Assembly: GCA_913057905.1 (NCBI GenBank)
Contig: CAJXPB010000001.1
Coordinates: 248,001 to 312,000, forward strand
DNA: 64,000 bases
Source: an uncultured Pseudomonadota bacterium
GTDB lineage: Bacteria > Myxococcota_A > Bradymonadia > Bradymonadales > Bradymonadaceae
Direction: 5' to 3'
Shown piece by piece: positions 20,478 to 29,115 of the stretch. How positions within the stretch are numbered: position 1 is the stretch's first letter; each line of letters starts with the position of its first letter. The notes under the pieces were generated by a model. The model worked only from the letters and a program-made list of their open reading frames with translations. It was not told where the DNA came from and ran no database searches. The position numbers were made by a program, and so were the translations under genes.

Positions 20478-22718
20478 GTGGAAACTGAACTCGTCGCTGG
20501 AACGGCCCATCGAATCATCCGCATGATCGCCATGGCCGGTCTGCTCGGGGTAGGATTCTTTTTCGCCGGCCGCACCGTCTACTGGCTGCTTCGGTACGTC
20601 GCCTGGGGTGAGGGATCCATCGAGTGGAAGAATATCCCCGGCCGCATCAAAGACTTCATCATCTATGTGATCGGCCAGCGCCGGGTCATCCAGGAGCCCG
20701 CCGGTCTGACCCACCTGTTTATTTTCTGGGGCTTTCTGATCCTTCAGCTCGAGACCATCGAGTACTTCATTCGGGGGATCCAACCGGGACTGGCCTGGAC
20801 CTTCGGGCAGATCGAAGGCGCCGTGCCGGCCCTCGATGTCCTGATTCCCACTCTCAGCCCGCACTTTCATTTCAGCACCTTCATCGGCCTGGGCGGCTAC
20901 GACGTGCTGCTATTTGCGCAGGACATCTTCGGCGCCCTGGTCTTCGTGGCGATCACGATCGCCGCCGTCCGCCGATTTATCGTCCGACCGGCTCATTCGG
21001 TCGTCTCAGCCGACGGAGCCATCGTTCTCGGACTGATCGGCGCGCTGATGGTCACCAAATTCTTCGCCAACGGCGCCGAGATCGCGTATGTCGCCACCGG
21101 TCACTTCGAAGGAGACGTCGGTGCGGCGTTGGCCTTTCTCTCCGGGGCCGGGCTTCGTCCCGAAGTCATGTCCTCGGCCGTCCAAGAACTGGGGCACACG
21201 CCGGCGTGGACGCCGGTCGCCACACTGATGGCTGACTGGTTTGTCGCAAACGGTGTCGGCCGTTCGACCGTCTTCTGGCTGCATCACACCAACTACTGGC
21301 TGCATGTGGCCATCGTCGTCGCGTTTGCCAACTACATCCCCTTTGGCAAGCACCTTCACCTGATCGGTGCGATGCCGAACATCTTCTTCAAAAAGGAGCA
21401 GGAACCGAAAGGACCGCTTCTGGCGCCGGACGTGGACTTCGAAGACTACGCCGGCGAGCAGGTCGGCGCCGCGAACGTCGAGGACCTGGACTGGAAGCAA
21501 CTGCTCGACTCCTACGCCTGTACCGAGTGCGCTCGCTGCGAACACTACTGCCCGGCCTACAACACCGGGAAGCCGCTGAACCCGTACATGATCATCCACA
21601 AGATCAAGGACACGCTGCGCGAGCGCGGCGAACACATGATCCGCGGCGACGGCGACGAAGAGGACCTGGACCTAGAGCGGCTGACCGGCGGCGTCATCTC
21701 CAAGGAAGAGTTGTGGGCGTGCACCACCTGCGGCGCCTGTGTGGAGGCCTGTCCGGTCTTCATTGAACACGTCGACTCCATCGTCGACATGCGCCGCTAC
21801 CTGGCAACCATGGAAGCCGACTTCTCCCAGGAGGTCGGCCGCACATTCCGCAATATGGAACGCAACATGAACCCCTGGGGCATCTCCCAGTCCTTCCGCG
21901 CCGACTGGGCCGAAGAGCTGGATGTGCCCCTGATGAGCGAACTCAGCGAGTCGCCCGAATACCTCTTCTGGGTCGGCTGTGCCGGCAGCTTCGACGACCG
22001 GCAAAAGGAAGTCACACGGTCGTTTACCAAAATCATGAAGGCCGCCGACGTCTCGTTCGCCATCCTCGGACCCGAGGAGACCTGCACCGGCGATCCGGCC
22101 CGCAGGATCGGCAACGAATACCTCTACTGGATGCTCGCCAAACAAAACGTCGACACGCTCAACGACTACGGCGTCACCAAGATCGTGACGACCTGCCCGC
22201 ACTGCTTCCACACCATCGGCAAGGAGTACCCGCAGTTGGGCGGCGACTACGAGGTCGTCCACCACACGGAACTTCTGAACAACCTCCTGGCCGACGGACG
22301 CATCGAACTGGAGGGCGTCGGGTCGATGGACATCACCTACCACGACTCCTGCTACATCGGCCGCTGGGACGACTCCTACGAGAACCCGCGCAATGTGCTC
22401 GGTGCCGTCCCGGGCGTGAAAGTCCAGGAGATGGAACTCAACAAGGAGCAGTCGTTTTGCTGCGGCGCCGGCGGCGGGCGCATGTGGATGGAGGAGGACA
22501 TCGGCAAACGGGTCAACGTCGAACGCACCGACCAGGCGCTCGATACCGACCCCGATGCCATCGCCGTCAACTGCCCCTTCTGCATGACGATGTTTACCGA
22601 CGGGCTAAAGACCCGCGACGCCGAAAATGTGCCGCTGAAGGACCTGGCCGAGATCGTCGCCGACAACCTCGAAGAACAGGACGCTCCGGCCGACGAACCG
22701 AAGGCGGCCGCCGAATAA
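20478..22718 (+). CDS. Membrane (Fe-S) oxidoreductase, probable ETF:menaquinone oxidoreductase type
   Basis: 746 residues. The first ~300 residues hold about six membrane segments with paired histidines, resembling the NarI/heme b domain. Two [4Fe-4S] motifs follow: CTECARCEHYCP (near 349-360) and CTTCGACVEACP (near 416-427). Two CCG domains of the HdrD/GlpC type come next, with GCAGSFDD near 500 and CCGAGGGRMWMEED near 661. This order (NarI-like, ferredoxin pair, CCG pair) matches the membrane ETF:menaquinone oxidoreductases and related HdrDE-like proteins that pass electrons from acyl-CoA oxidation to quinone. No etfAB lies next to it; glyA follows by 25 bp. Confidence 0.85.
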   Translation: METELVAGTAHRIIRMIAMAGLLGVGFFFAGRTVYWLLRYVAWGEGSIEWKNIPGRIKDFIIYVIGQRRVIQEPAGLTHLFIFWGFLILQLETIEYFIRGIQPGLAWTFGQIEGAVPALDVLIPTLSPHFHFSTFIGLGGYDVLLFAQDIFGALVFVAITIAAVRRFIVRPAHSVVSADGAIVLGLIGALMVTKFFANGAEIAYVATGHFEGDVGAALAFLSGAGLRPEVMSSAVQELGHTPAWTPVATLMADWFVANGVGRSTVFWLHHTNYWLHVAIVVAFANYIPFGKHLHLIGAMPNIFFKKEQEPKGPLLAPDVDFEDYAGEQVGAANVEDLDWKQLLDSYACTECARCEHYCPAYNTGKPLNPYMIIHKIKDTLRERGEHMIRGDGDEEDLDLERLTGGVISKEELWACTTCGACVEACPVFIEHVDSIVDMRRYLATMEADFSQEVGRTFRNMERNMNPWGISQSFRADWAEELDVPLMSELSESPEYLFWVGCAGSFDDRQKEVTRSFTKIMKAADVSFAILGPEETCTGDPARRIGNEYLYWMLAKQNVDTLNDYGVTKIVTTCPHCFHTIGKEYPQLGGDYEVVHHTELLNNLLADGRIELEGVGSMDITYHDSCYIGRWDDSYENPRNVLGAVPGVKVQEMELNKEQSFCCGAGGGRMWMEEDIGKRVNVERTDQALDTDPDAIAVNCPFCMTMFTDGLKTRDAENVPLKDLAEIVADNLEEQDAPADEPKAAAE

Positions 22719-22743
22719 CCTCCACGAAAGGACCTGTAACTCC

Positions 22744-23979
22744 ATGAGCTCACTCAAAGTGACCGATCCGGAAGTCTACGACTTGGTGCGCGCAGAAGAG
22801 AGCCGCCAACAGGACTCGATTCGCCTGATCGCCAGCGAAAACGACACCTCGCAGGCGGTCATGGAGGCGACCGGCTCGGTCTTCACCAACAAATACAGCG
22901 AAGGATACCCCGGAAAACGCTACTACGAGGGCCAGGAGAACACCGACAAAGTCGAGGTCCTAGCTCGCGAGCGCGCCGAAGAACTCTACGGCGCCGAGCA
23001 CGCCAATGTGCAACCCTATTCGGGCTCTCCGGCCAACCTCGAGGCCTACTACGCGCTGCTGGAAGTCGGCGACCCGATCCTGGGCATGGGGCTGCCCTAC
23101 GGCGGCCACCTGACCCACGGCTGGGGCGTCAACTTCTCGGGGCGCTTCTTCGATGCACACCACTACGCCGTCGACGAAGAGACCGAGCGCCTCGATTACG
23201 ACGCCATCGCCGAGCAGGCTCGTGAGGTCGAACCCGAGATGATCGTCTGCGGCGCGTCGGCGTATCCGCGAACCATCGACTTCGAACGGTTCGCCGAGAT
23301 CGCCAATGATGTCGATGCCTACCTTCTGGCCGACATCGCTCACATCTCCGGGCTGGTCGCCTCGGGTGTGCACCCCAGCCCAGTGCCCGTCGCCGACGTG
23401 GTCACGACCACGACTCACAAGACCCTGCGCGGCCCGCGCGGCGGCCTGATTTTGTGCAAAGACGAACACGCCAAGGCGATCGACAAAGCCGTGTTCCCCG
23501 CCCTCCAGGGCGGGCCACACATGCACGCCGTGGCCGCCGCTGCCGTCGCCTTCAAAGAGGCGCTCGAGCCGGACTTCACCGACTACAGCGAGCAGATCGT
23601 CGCCAACTCCAGGGCGATGGCCGAGGAACTCAAGAGGCGGGACTTCCGCCTGGTCGCCGGCGGCTCGGACAACCACCTCGTCTTGATCGACATGGTCGCC
23701 TCGCGAGATATCGGCGGTAAACCGGCCTCGACGGCGCTGTCGGAGGCCGGAATCGTCAGCAACGCCAACTCGATTCCGTTTGACGAACGCGGGCCCTTCG
23801 ACCCATCCGGGCTTCGCATCGGCACCTCGTCGGTGACGACTCGGGGCATGGAAGAAGATGAGATGACCCAGATCGTCGAGTGGATCGACGCCGCCATCGA
23901 GGCGCGCGAAGACGAGGATGCCCTCGCGAATATCCGCCGCGAGGTCCGTGAATTCTGCACCGACTACCCGACGCCGTAA
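22744..23979 (+). CDS. glyA: Serine hydroxymethyltransferase
   Basis: 411 residues, normal length. The family start (RQQDSIRLIASEN), the residues around NKYSEGYPGKRYYEGQ and the PLP lysine in TTTHKTLRGPRGG (Lys226) are present. It interconverts serine and glycine while loading tetrahydrofolate with a one-carbon unit, feeding purine synthesis. It sits 25 bp after the oxidoreductase and 44 bp before a TPR protein, all on the plus strand, so it is likely part of one transcript. Confidence 0.97.
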   Translation: MSSLKVTDPEVYDLVRAEESRQQDSIRLIASENDTSQAVMEATGSVFTNKYSEGYPGKRYYEGQENTDKVEVLARERAEELYGAEHANVQPYSGSPANLEAYYALLEVGDPILGMGLPYGGHLTHGWGVNFSGRFFDAHHYAVDEETERLDYDAIAEQAREVEPEMIVCGASAYPRTIDFERFAEIANDVDAYLLADIAHISGLVASGVHPSPVPVADVVTTTTHKTLRGPRGGLILCKDEHAKAIDKAVFPALQGGPHMHAVAAAAVAFKEALEPDFTDYSEQIVANSRAMAEELKRRDFRLVAGGSDNHLVLIDMVASRDIGGKPASTALSEAGIVSNANSIPFDERGPFDPSGLRIGTSSVTTRGMEEDEMTQIVEWIDAAIEAREDEDALANIRREVREFCTDYPTP

Positions 23980-24023
23980 CTTCTCGGTCGGGTCCACAGC
24001 GTTCCAAACGTACCAGATCAGTT

Positions 24024-24734
24024 ATGTATAACCTCCTGATATCGCTCGGCATCGGCACCGCTTTGACCCTGGCCTTCGGGTTCGGATTCGGAAACGTTCT
24101 CTATTATGGACTCCCCCCCGGTCTGCTCGGCGCCATCGGCGTCTATTTCTACCTGGCCCGAAAGAGCTACAAACAACTTCAAAACAAGTTCCAGAAGTCG
24201 CAGGCCAAGCTCCAGAATCGCGACGTCGAAGAGGCGCTCCAGATCCTGGAGGACGCACGGGACCTGGAGAAATGGCAGTTTCTGGTCGGCTCACAGCTCG
24301 ACGGCCAGGCCGGCTCGATTCTGTATTCGATGCAGCGCTTCGACGAGGCCGAAGAGTATCTGGAGGGCGCCTTCCGCAAAAACTGGGTCGCCCGCGGCAT
24401 GCTCGGCGTCCTGTACTACAAACGCGGCGACTACGAGAAAATGGAGGAGACCTTCGAAGAGGCGGTCCTGGCCAACAAGGACAAACCGCTTCTTTGGAAC
24501 GTCTACGCCTATTGCATGTGGAAATCCCGCCAGCGCGAAGAGGCCATCGACGTCCTCAACCGCGCGGTCGACGAGAACGAAAAGGACAAGAAGACCCAGC
24601 AGAACCTGAATGCCCTTCAAAACGGCAACAAGATGAATATGCGCGGCTGGGGCGACCAGTGGTATCAGTTTCACCTGGATCGCCCGCCGCGTCCCGACGT
24701 TCAGCGACAGACCAAATTCCGACCCCAGCGATAA
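24024..24734 (+). CDS. Membrane-anchored tetratricopeptide repeat protein
   Basis: 236 residues. Two hydrophobic segments (about 3-24 and 29-46) anchor the N-terminus. A charged helix follows, then about three TPR-like helix pairs: VEEALQILEDARDL, QRFDEAEEYLEGAFRK, GDYEKMEETFEEAVLANKD, QREEAIDVLNRAVDEN. The tail is basic (RPPRPDVQRQTKFRPQR). TPR repeats bind partner proteins; no partner can be named from this locus. It is 8 bp from nth, suggesting cotranscription. Confidence 0.85.
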   Translation: MYNLLISLGIGTALTLAFGFGFGNVLYYGLPPGLLGAIGVYFYLARKSYKQLQNKFQKSQAKLQNRDVEEALQILEDARDLEKWQFLVGSQLDGQAGSILYSMQRFDEAEEYLEGAFRKNWVARGMLGVLYYKRGDYEKMEETFEEAVLANKDKPLLWNVYAYCMWKSRQREEAIDVLNRAVDENEKDKKTQQNLNALQNGNKMNMRGWGDQWYQFHLDRPPRPDVQRQTKFRPQR

Positions 24735-24742
24735 GAGAGCTC

Positions 24743-25360
24743 ATGGAGCAAGACGAGAAGGCGGCGAAGATCGCCGAACAACTGTCCGAATTATACCCCG
24801 ACCCACCGATCCCACTGGATCACAGGGATGGGTACACCCTGCTTCTGGCTGTCGTCCTGTCGGCCCAGACGACCGACGAACGGGTCAACAAGGTCACGCC
24901 CGCCCTCTTCGAGCTGGCCGACACCCCCGAGGAGATGGCCCGTCAGGAGGTCGATGACATCCTCGAATGCATCAAATCCTGCGGCCTTGCTCCCACAAAG
25001 GCCAAGCGCATCAAGAAACTCTCGCAGTTGCTCATCGAGGACTACGACGGTGAGCTCCCCGAGACCCAGACCGGTCTGCAGACATTGCCCGGGGTGGGCC
25101 GCAAGACCGCGCAGGTCGTGCTGGCACAGTGGTTCGAAGAACCGGCCTTCCCCGTCGACACCCACATCCATCGGCTCGCAGAGCGATGGGGACTCTCCGA
25201 CGGGTCGACCGTGCGTCAGACCGAAAAGGACCTGAAGGCGATATTTCCCGAGGAACGCTGGAACGATCTGCATCTGCAGATCATCTACTTCGGCCGGGAA
25301 CATTGCCCCGCCCGCCAGCACGAGGCCGAAGACTGCCCGATCTGCTCCTGGGCAGCATGA
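24743..25360 (+). CDS. nth: Endonuclease III, with incomplete iron-sulfur ligand set
   Basis: 205 residues from MEQDEKAA (GAGAG upstream). The helix-hairpin-helix LQTLPGVGRKTAQVVL carries catalytic Lys121 and VDTHIHRL carries Asp139, so both glycosylase/lyase residues of EndoIII are intact. The cluster region normally reads C-x6-C-x2-C-x5-C; here Cys188, Cys198 and Cys201 remain (C-x9-C-x2-C) and the protein stops four residues later (SWAA), so the fourth ligand is missing. It should excise oxidised pyrimidines in base-excision repair. The true frame also extends upstream through the TPR gene, which is an artefact. Confidence 0.93.
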   Translation: MEQDEKAAKIAEQLSELYPDPPIPLDHRDGYTLLLAVVLSAQTTDERVNKVTPALFELADTPEEMARQEVDDILECIKSCGLAPTKAKRIKKLSQLLIEDYDGELPETQTGLQTLPGVGRKTAQVVLAQWFEEPAFPVDTHIHRLAERWGLSDGSTVRQTEKDLKAIFPEERWNDLHLQIIYFGREHCPARQHEAEDCPICSWAA

Positions 25361-25990
25361 TCAGTCGTCGAAGACATCGAGGCGTTCGCTGCGGGCGACC
25401 TGCCGCTCGCGCAGGAGCGCGTACCGGGTAATCGCTTCTTCGTGTCGGTTTGAGATCGAGGAAAACTCCACGGCAACGCCCGGCCCCTCTTCTTCGCCTT
25501 CGTCCTCCCCATCGACCCGCAGGATGCGGCCCACGGCGAGGATTCGCTGCGAGTAGACCGTCGGCAGCCTGAGCTCCACCCGGGCGTGGTCGCCCTTCGA
25601 CCAGTCGACGTCCGGTCCGGGAGTGTCGGAGCCGGTCGGCACCCAGAGCCCCCGGTCATTGAGGGTTACCCACCGATCGACGAGTCCACTCTCCTCGTGC
25701 TCCAGTCGGCCCTCCAGTTCGGTCATCTTCTGGCGAAGCGCCCGAATCTCGTTGAGGACCAGCACAACCTCCCTTCGCAGGTCGTCGCTGCGCTCGTCCC
25801 ACATCTCTTCTTCGTCGAAGGAGGTCGTGGCGTCGAGGACCGCCTGGTCGACGATGCGGGATTTGACCCTCGCAATCTCGTCGGCCGACAGCGGCTCGAA
25901 GCTCATCGGCAGGAGAGCACGCACTCGCACCGAACTTCGCCGGTCGGTGCCCGTACTCAGGACGTTCTCTTGGTCGGTCTCGTCGGTCAT
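25361..25990 (-). CDS. PilZ-like domain protein
   Basis: 209 residues from MTDETDQ. The N-terminus has RRSSVRVRALLPMSF (from residue 17), the RRxxR motif that binds cyclic-di-GMP in PilZ proteins. A central helix (about 75-105, REVVLVLNEIRALRQKMTEL) looks coiled-coil. The C-terminal beta region (GLWVPTG, HARVELRLP, AVGRILRVDG, GVAVEFSSI) fits the barrel; the second motif DxSxxG is only loosely matched by LNDRGLW. Probably a c-di-GMP responsive regulator in the cytoplasm. It converges with nth with no spacing. Confidence 0.75.
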   Translation of the reverse strand: MTDETDQENVLSTGTDRRSSVRVRALLPMSFEPLSADEIARVKSRIVDQAVLDATTSFDEEEMWDERSDDLRREVVLVLNEIRALRQKMTELEGRLEHEESGLVDRWVTLNDRGLWVPTGSDTPGPDVDWSKGDHARVELRLPTVYSQRILAVGRILRVDGEDEGEEEGPGVAVEFSSISNRHEEAITRYALLRERQVARSERLDVFDD

Positions 25991-26000
25991 ATGTCTCTCG

Positions 26001-26498
26001 TCATTCGGAAGACGTCTCCGAGACCGCTGAACCATCGCGGTACACGGCCTTTGCCTCGGTCTTGAAGACCACGAACGAGACGTCCGACACATCGGACTTC
26101 ATGACGTAGTGGCCCGGCGTGTCATTGGTCTCGGTGATCGTTCCAGTCAGCACATGGCCATTGTTCAACAGGATTTGGTCCGAGCTCTCCAGGTCGCCGG
26201 GACGTTGGCCATCTGCCCATTCCACCGAGGTCACGTTGTCACGCGACACCGCTCGAACCTCGCCGTAGCGCTCCAGAACCATGAAGTCCTCGTTCTGGGC
26301 AACCACGTCGCAGCGGACAGACTCGCCCGAGGTCAACGACACGACGTCCGCCGCCGTGGGTTCACAGTCCGGGCAGACGTCTTCAACCTCGCTGAAGGGG
26401 CGAAACTCCTGGGCAGCCACCTGAGAAGGAAGCGCCGCCGAGGCCGCCCCGGCCACACAGATCAGAAGAAACGTTCGAAGCCAACTGACCGTTGACAT
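26001..26498 (-). CDS. Secreted protein of unknown function
   Basis: 165 residues starting MSTVSWLR. A Sec signal peptide ends near SQVAAQ (residue ~32). Two cysteines lie close together (DVCPDCEP). The rest repeats a theme: VVSLTSGESVRCDVV and ILLNNGHVLTGTI, both followed by beta strands, suggesting two small beta modules. I recognise no family. The gene is 10 bp upstream of the PilZ gene on the same strand. Confidence 0.7.
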   Translation of the reverse strand: MSTVSWLRTFLLICVAGAASAALPSQVAAQEFRPFSEVEDVCPDCEPTAADVVSLTSGESVRCDVVAQNEDFMVLERYGEVRAVSRDNVTSVEWADGQRPGDLESSDQILLNNGHVLTGTITETNDTPGHYVMKSDVSDVSFVVFKTEAKAVYRDGSAVSETSSE

Positions 26499-26595
26499 GG
26501 CGTGAAGACTCCCGGAGTGATCGAAATCGAAACATCGAATGGTTCGATCCTTTATACCGCTCTCGGCCGAGACCGGCAACAACTCCGGAGCCATA

Positions 26596-26958
26596 TCAGG
26601 ACGTTACCGGCGCCGAATCGGAGTCAGCGCTGCCGCTCAGCCCGCCGAGGACACCGTCGATAAGGGCCAACACCCCGACCGCCACGGCCGTTGCCATGGG
26701 AACGGTGTGTCCAGCGAAGCCCCAGACGAATGGAGAGGCCGCCGTCCACACACCCAACGCGACTTGACCCCATGCCCAGCCGACCGGCGCCGTCGCATCA
26801 CTGGCTCGGTATCCGGCAACACAAGCAATGATGCAGCCGTTGACATAGGCGGTCCATCCCGCGGCGATGGTCACCGTCGAGATGTCAAAGATGACCGTCG
26901 ACGCGAGCGCCAGACCCGCCACCATCACGATGGTGCTCTTGATATCGATGTCGTCCAT
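26596..26958 (-). CDS. SPW repeat family membrane protein
   Basis: 120 residues from MDDIDIKS, with CAGGAGAG upstream. Four membrane helices are predicted; the helix start GVWTAASPFVWGF contains the S-P-[WF] type core of SPW-repeat proteins. Function of the family is unknown; members are often stress-related inner-membrane proteins. A 185-bp divergent gap separates it from the flavodoxin gene. Confidence 0.8.
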   Translation of the reverse strand: MDDIDIKSTIVMVAGLALASTVIFDISTVTIAAGWTAYVNGCIIACVAGYRASDATAPVGWAWGQVALGVWTAASPFVWGFAGHTVPMATAVAVGVLALIDGVLGGLSGSADSDSAPVTS

Positions 26959-27143
26959 ATCTGCTCTCCTGTCGTACTTGTCCAGACCTCGTTTCACAGC
27001 GCGGACGTAACACGTCTTCGAGGCCCGGTACAGGGAATCACGTCGTCTCGACCATCCAATTCATTTGACCGATGGCTGAGGTGTCCATCTTACCTTTTTA
27101 GTCGTTCGGCAATCTAGCTCTCGCAGCGATTTGGAGGCCCCGG

Positions 27144-27722
27144 ATGTCTGATCCCCGCATTCTTCTCATCTACGGCACTGGCCACGGGCAGACCGCCAAG
27201 ATCGCCCGCCGTCTGTACCGCCGTTTCGACGACCATGGTGCCCAGACCGATGTCTTCTGGGGAAAGAACCTCTCGGTCGAAGCGACCTTCCGTGGCTACG
27301 ACGTGGTCGTCGTCGGCTCGTCGGTGCACATGCAGAAACACCACGACTACATCGAGGAGTTCGCCCGGGCCCATGCGCCTTTTCTGAACACTGTGCCGTC
27401 GGCGTTCTTCTCGGTTTCTGCAGCCCGTGGATCCGACACACCTCGAGGCATCAGCGAGGCCCAGGGCATCGTCGACACCTTTCAGACACGTACCGGTTGG
27501 GACCCGAATATGACCGAGACCTTCGGCGGAAGCCTCCCATACACGAAGTACGGGCCCGTCACCAAAAACGTCATGAAACTCATCAGTCGCATCAATGACG
27601 GAGAGACCGATACCTCCCGCGATTGGGAATACACGAACTGGGCGCGTGTCGACGAATTTGCCGATGCCGTCTTGAGACTGCCCTCCACACGCCCTACGTT
27701 AAAGGAAGAGGTAGCAGAATGA
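27144..27722 (+). CDS. Flavodoxin-domain protein, HemG-type protoporphyrinogen oxidase-like
   Basis: 192 residues. The FMN phosphate loop appears as IYGTGHGQTAKIA at the N-terminus, VVVGSSVHMQKHH in the middle and FFSVSAARG later, the sequence of HemG-like flavodoxin proteins. HemG oxidises protoporphyrinogen IX using quinone; homologues outside enterobacteria may have other redox roles, so the substrate is not certain. GGAGG precedes the ATG. A tiny Lys/Asp-rich gene follows after 32 bp. Confidence 0.8.
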   Translation: MSDPRILLIYGTGHGQTAKIARRLYRRFDDHGAQTDVFWGKNLSVEATFRGYDVVVVGSSVHMQKHHDYIEEFARAHAPFLNTVPSAFFSVSAARGSDTPRGISEAQGIVDTFQTRTGWDPNMTETFGGSLPYTKYGPVTKNVMKLISRINDGETDTSRDWEYTNWARVDEFADAVLRLPSTRPTLKEEVAE

Positions 27723-27754
27723 TGTTTCAGTGACTCCACTGAGAGGAGATCCCG

Positions 27755-27982
27755 ATGGATCGAACAACTCGCATACTCGCCGCTCTGCTCGTCGCATTCT
27801 TCACCCTTGGCGCCGTCAGTACGACCGCCGTGGCTTCGCCGGGCGCCGACGGCATCGCTGACCACCACAACAAGGACAAAGACAAGGACAAGAAGAAGGA
27901 CAAGGACGAGAAAAAAGACAAAAAGAAAGACAAAGACAAGGACAAGGATAAGGATAAGGACGACGAAGGTTATCCGATGTAA
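27755..27982 (+). CDS. Small secreted protein with alternating Lys/Asp tail
   Basis: 75 residues. A signal peptide (about 1-28, cleavage near AVAS) is followed by ~35 residues made almost only of Lys and Asp with a few Glu (KDKDKDKKKDKDEKKDKK and on), ending DDEGYPM. GAGGAG lies upstream of the ATG. The mature peptide would be a highly charged, near-neutral disordered chain outside the inner membrane. The reading frame has no homologue I can name; the clean signal peptide and ribosome site argue that it is real. A 13-bp hairpin follows. Confidence 0.65.
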   Translation: MDRTTRILAALLVAFFTLGAVSTTAVASPGADGIADHHNKDKDKDKKKDKDEKKDKKKDKDKDKDKDKDDEGYPM

Positions 27983-28013
27983 CGACGTCCTTGTTTTTAG
28001 ACCGATGTGCCAC

Positions 28014-28043
28014 CGAAGAGCCCGGCCGACGCCGGGCTCTTCG
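28014..28043 (+). terminator. Strong hairpin, probable terminator after the Lys/Asp gene
   Basis: A perfect 13-bp inverted repeat (28014-28026 with 28031-28043) encloses the loop CGAC. It starts 31 bases after the stop codon. The following T-run is weak, so termination could be partial; the aldo/keto reductase ATG lies 52 bases further on. Confidence 0.6.
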
Positions 28044-28095
28044 TATGTTCACGAACCGACGGCCCCGTCATAGCTTCTCTTGTGATACCGTCACC

Positions 28096-29115
28096 ATGGC
28101 TACGCTCGACCGCCGCACGATGTTAAAGCTCCTCGCGGGCACCCCGTTACTCGCCGGCTGTGACCGTCCGTCTTCTCACGGCTCCGCGCAGGCGACGACT
28201 CCGCAGGAGAAGAGCTCTCCGGAGCCGACGGGCACATCATCGACGCCGTCGGATTCCAAGACCGACAACTCAAAATACCTCTCCGGCGACGGCCCGGTCC
28301 GCCGCCAGATTCCAAAGCTCGGCGTCTCGATCCCCATCGTCGGCCTAGGTACGTGGCAGCAATTCGACGTGGGCCCCAACAGTCCGCAGATGGACCGACT
28401 CCGAGAGGTCGTCGCCAAGATGGTCGAACATGGCGGCGAACTCATCGACAGCTCCCCGATGTATGGCCGCTCCGAGGAAGTCATCGGCCGTCTCGTCGAC
28501 GACCTCGATGTGCGCGACGAAGTGTTTTTGGCCACCAAGGTCTGGACCTCGGGCAAACAGAGCGGAATCGACCAGATGAACCGCTCCTTTGAACGTTTTC
28601 AAGTCGAAACCGTCGACCTGATGCAAGTCCACAACCTTCTGGACTGGCGCACGCACCTCGACACCCTGCAAAAATGGAAGGACGAGGGCCGACTGCGCAC
28701 CATCGGTGTCACTCATTACACCAATTCCGCCCTGCCCCGACTGATCGATGTCGTCTCCGACTACGACATCGATTTCGTGCAGTTTGCCTACTCCATTGCA
28801 AACCGCGCCGCCGAAGACGAGATGCTGGCCGCCGCCGCCGAAAACGACGTCGCCACGCTGATCAATCGCCCCTATGCGCAGGGCTCGCTCTTCGGCCGCG
28901 CCTCGAACCGCGACCTTCCACCCTGGGCCGCCGACCTCGATATCGACTCCTGGGGGCAGTTCTTCCTCAAGTACCTGCTGGGCGACGAACGCGTCACCTG
29001 TGTCATCCCCGGCACCAGCGACCCCGAACATGTCGTCGACAACGTCGGCGCCGCCTACGGCGCCCTGCCCGACCAGGACGAGCGCCAACGGATGGTAGAC
29101 TACTGGGAGAGCTGA
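28096..29115 (+). CDS. Aldo/keto reductase with Tat-type lipoprotein signal
   Basis: 339 residues from MATLDRRTMLK. Twin arginines at 6-7 and a lipobox LLAGC (Cys22) suggest Tat export and lipid anchoring. After a disordered Ser/Thr/Pro-rich stretch (~25-70) comes an AKR barrel: LGLGTWQQF-like start (VGLGTWQQF), ID-S-S-P-M-Y-G with the catalytic Tyr, FLATKVW with Lys, and LMQVHNLLDW with His. The tetrad Asp-Tyr-Lys-His is complete. It likely reduces aldehydes with NADPH, though a cofactor outside the cytoplasm would be unusual unless it is exported folded with it. Confidence 0.88.
   Translation: MATLDRRTMLKLLAGTPLLAGCDRPSSHGSAQATTPQEKSSPEPTGTSSTPSDSKTDNSKYLSGDGPVRRQIPKLGVSIPIVGLGTWQQFDVGPNSPQMDRLREVVAKMVEHGGELIDSSPMYGRSEEVIGRLVDDLDVRDEVFLATKVWTSGKQSGIDQMNRSFERFQVETVDLMQVHNLLDWRTHLDTLQKWKDEGRLRTIGVTHYTNSALPRLIDVVSDYDIDFVQFAYSIANRAAEDEMLAAAAENDVATLINRPYAQGSLFGRASNRDLPPWAADLDIDSWGQFFLKYLLGDERVTCVIPGTSDPEHVVDNVGAAYGALPDQDERQRMVDYWES

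Noticed and set aside
24272..24742. N-terminal extension of the nth frame
   Set aside because: It overlaps the TPR gene out of frame; family length and ribosome site support the start at 24743.
27060..27100. Promoter TTGACC-N17-TCTTAC before the flavodoxin gene
   Set aside because: The -35 box is good but the -10 box is poor; not strong enough to list.
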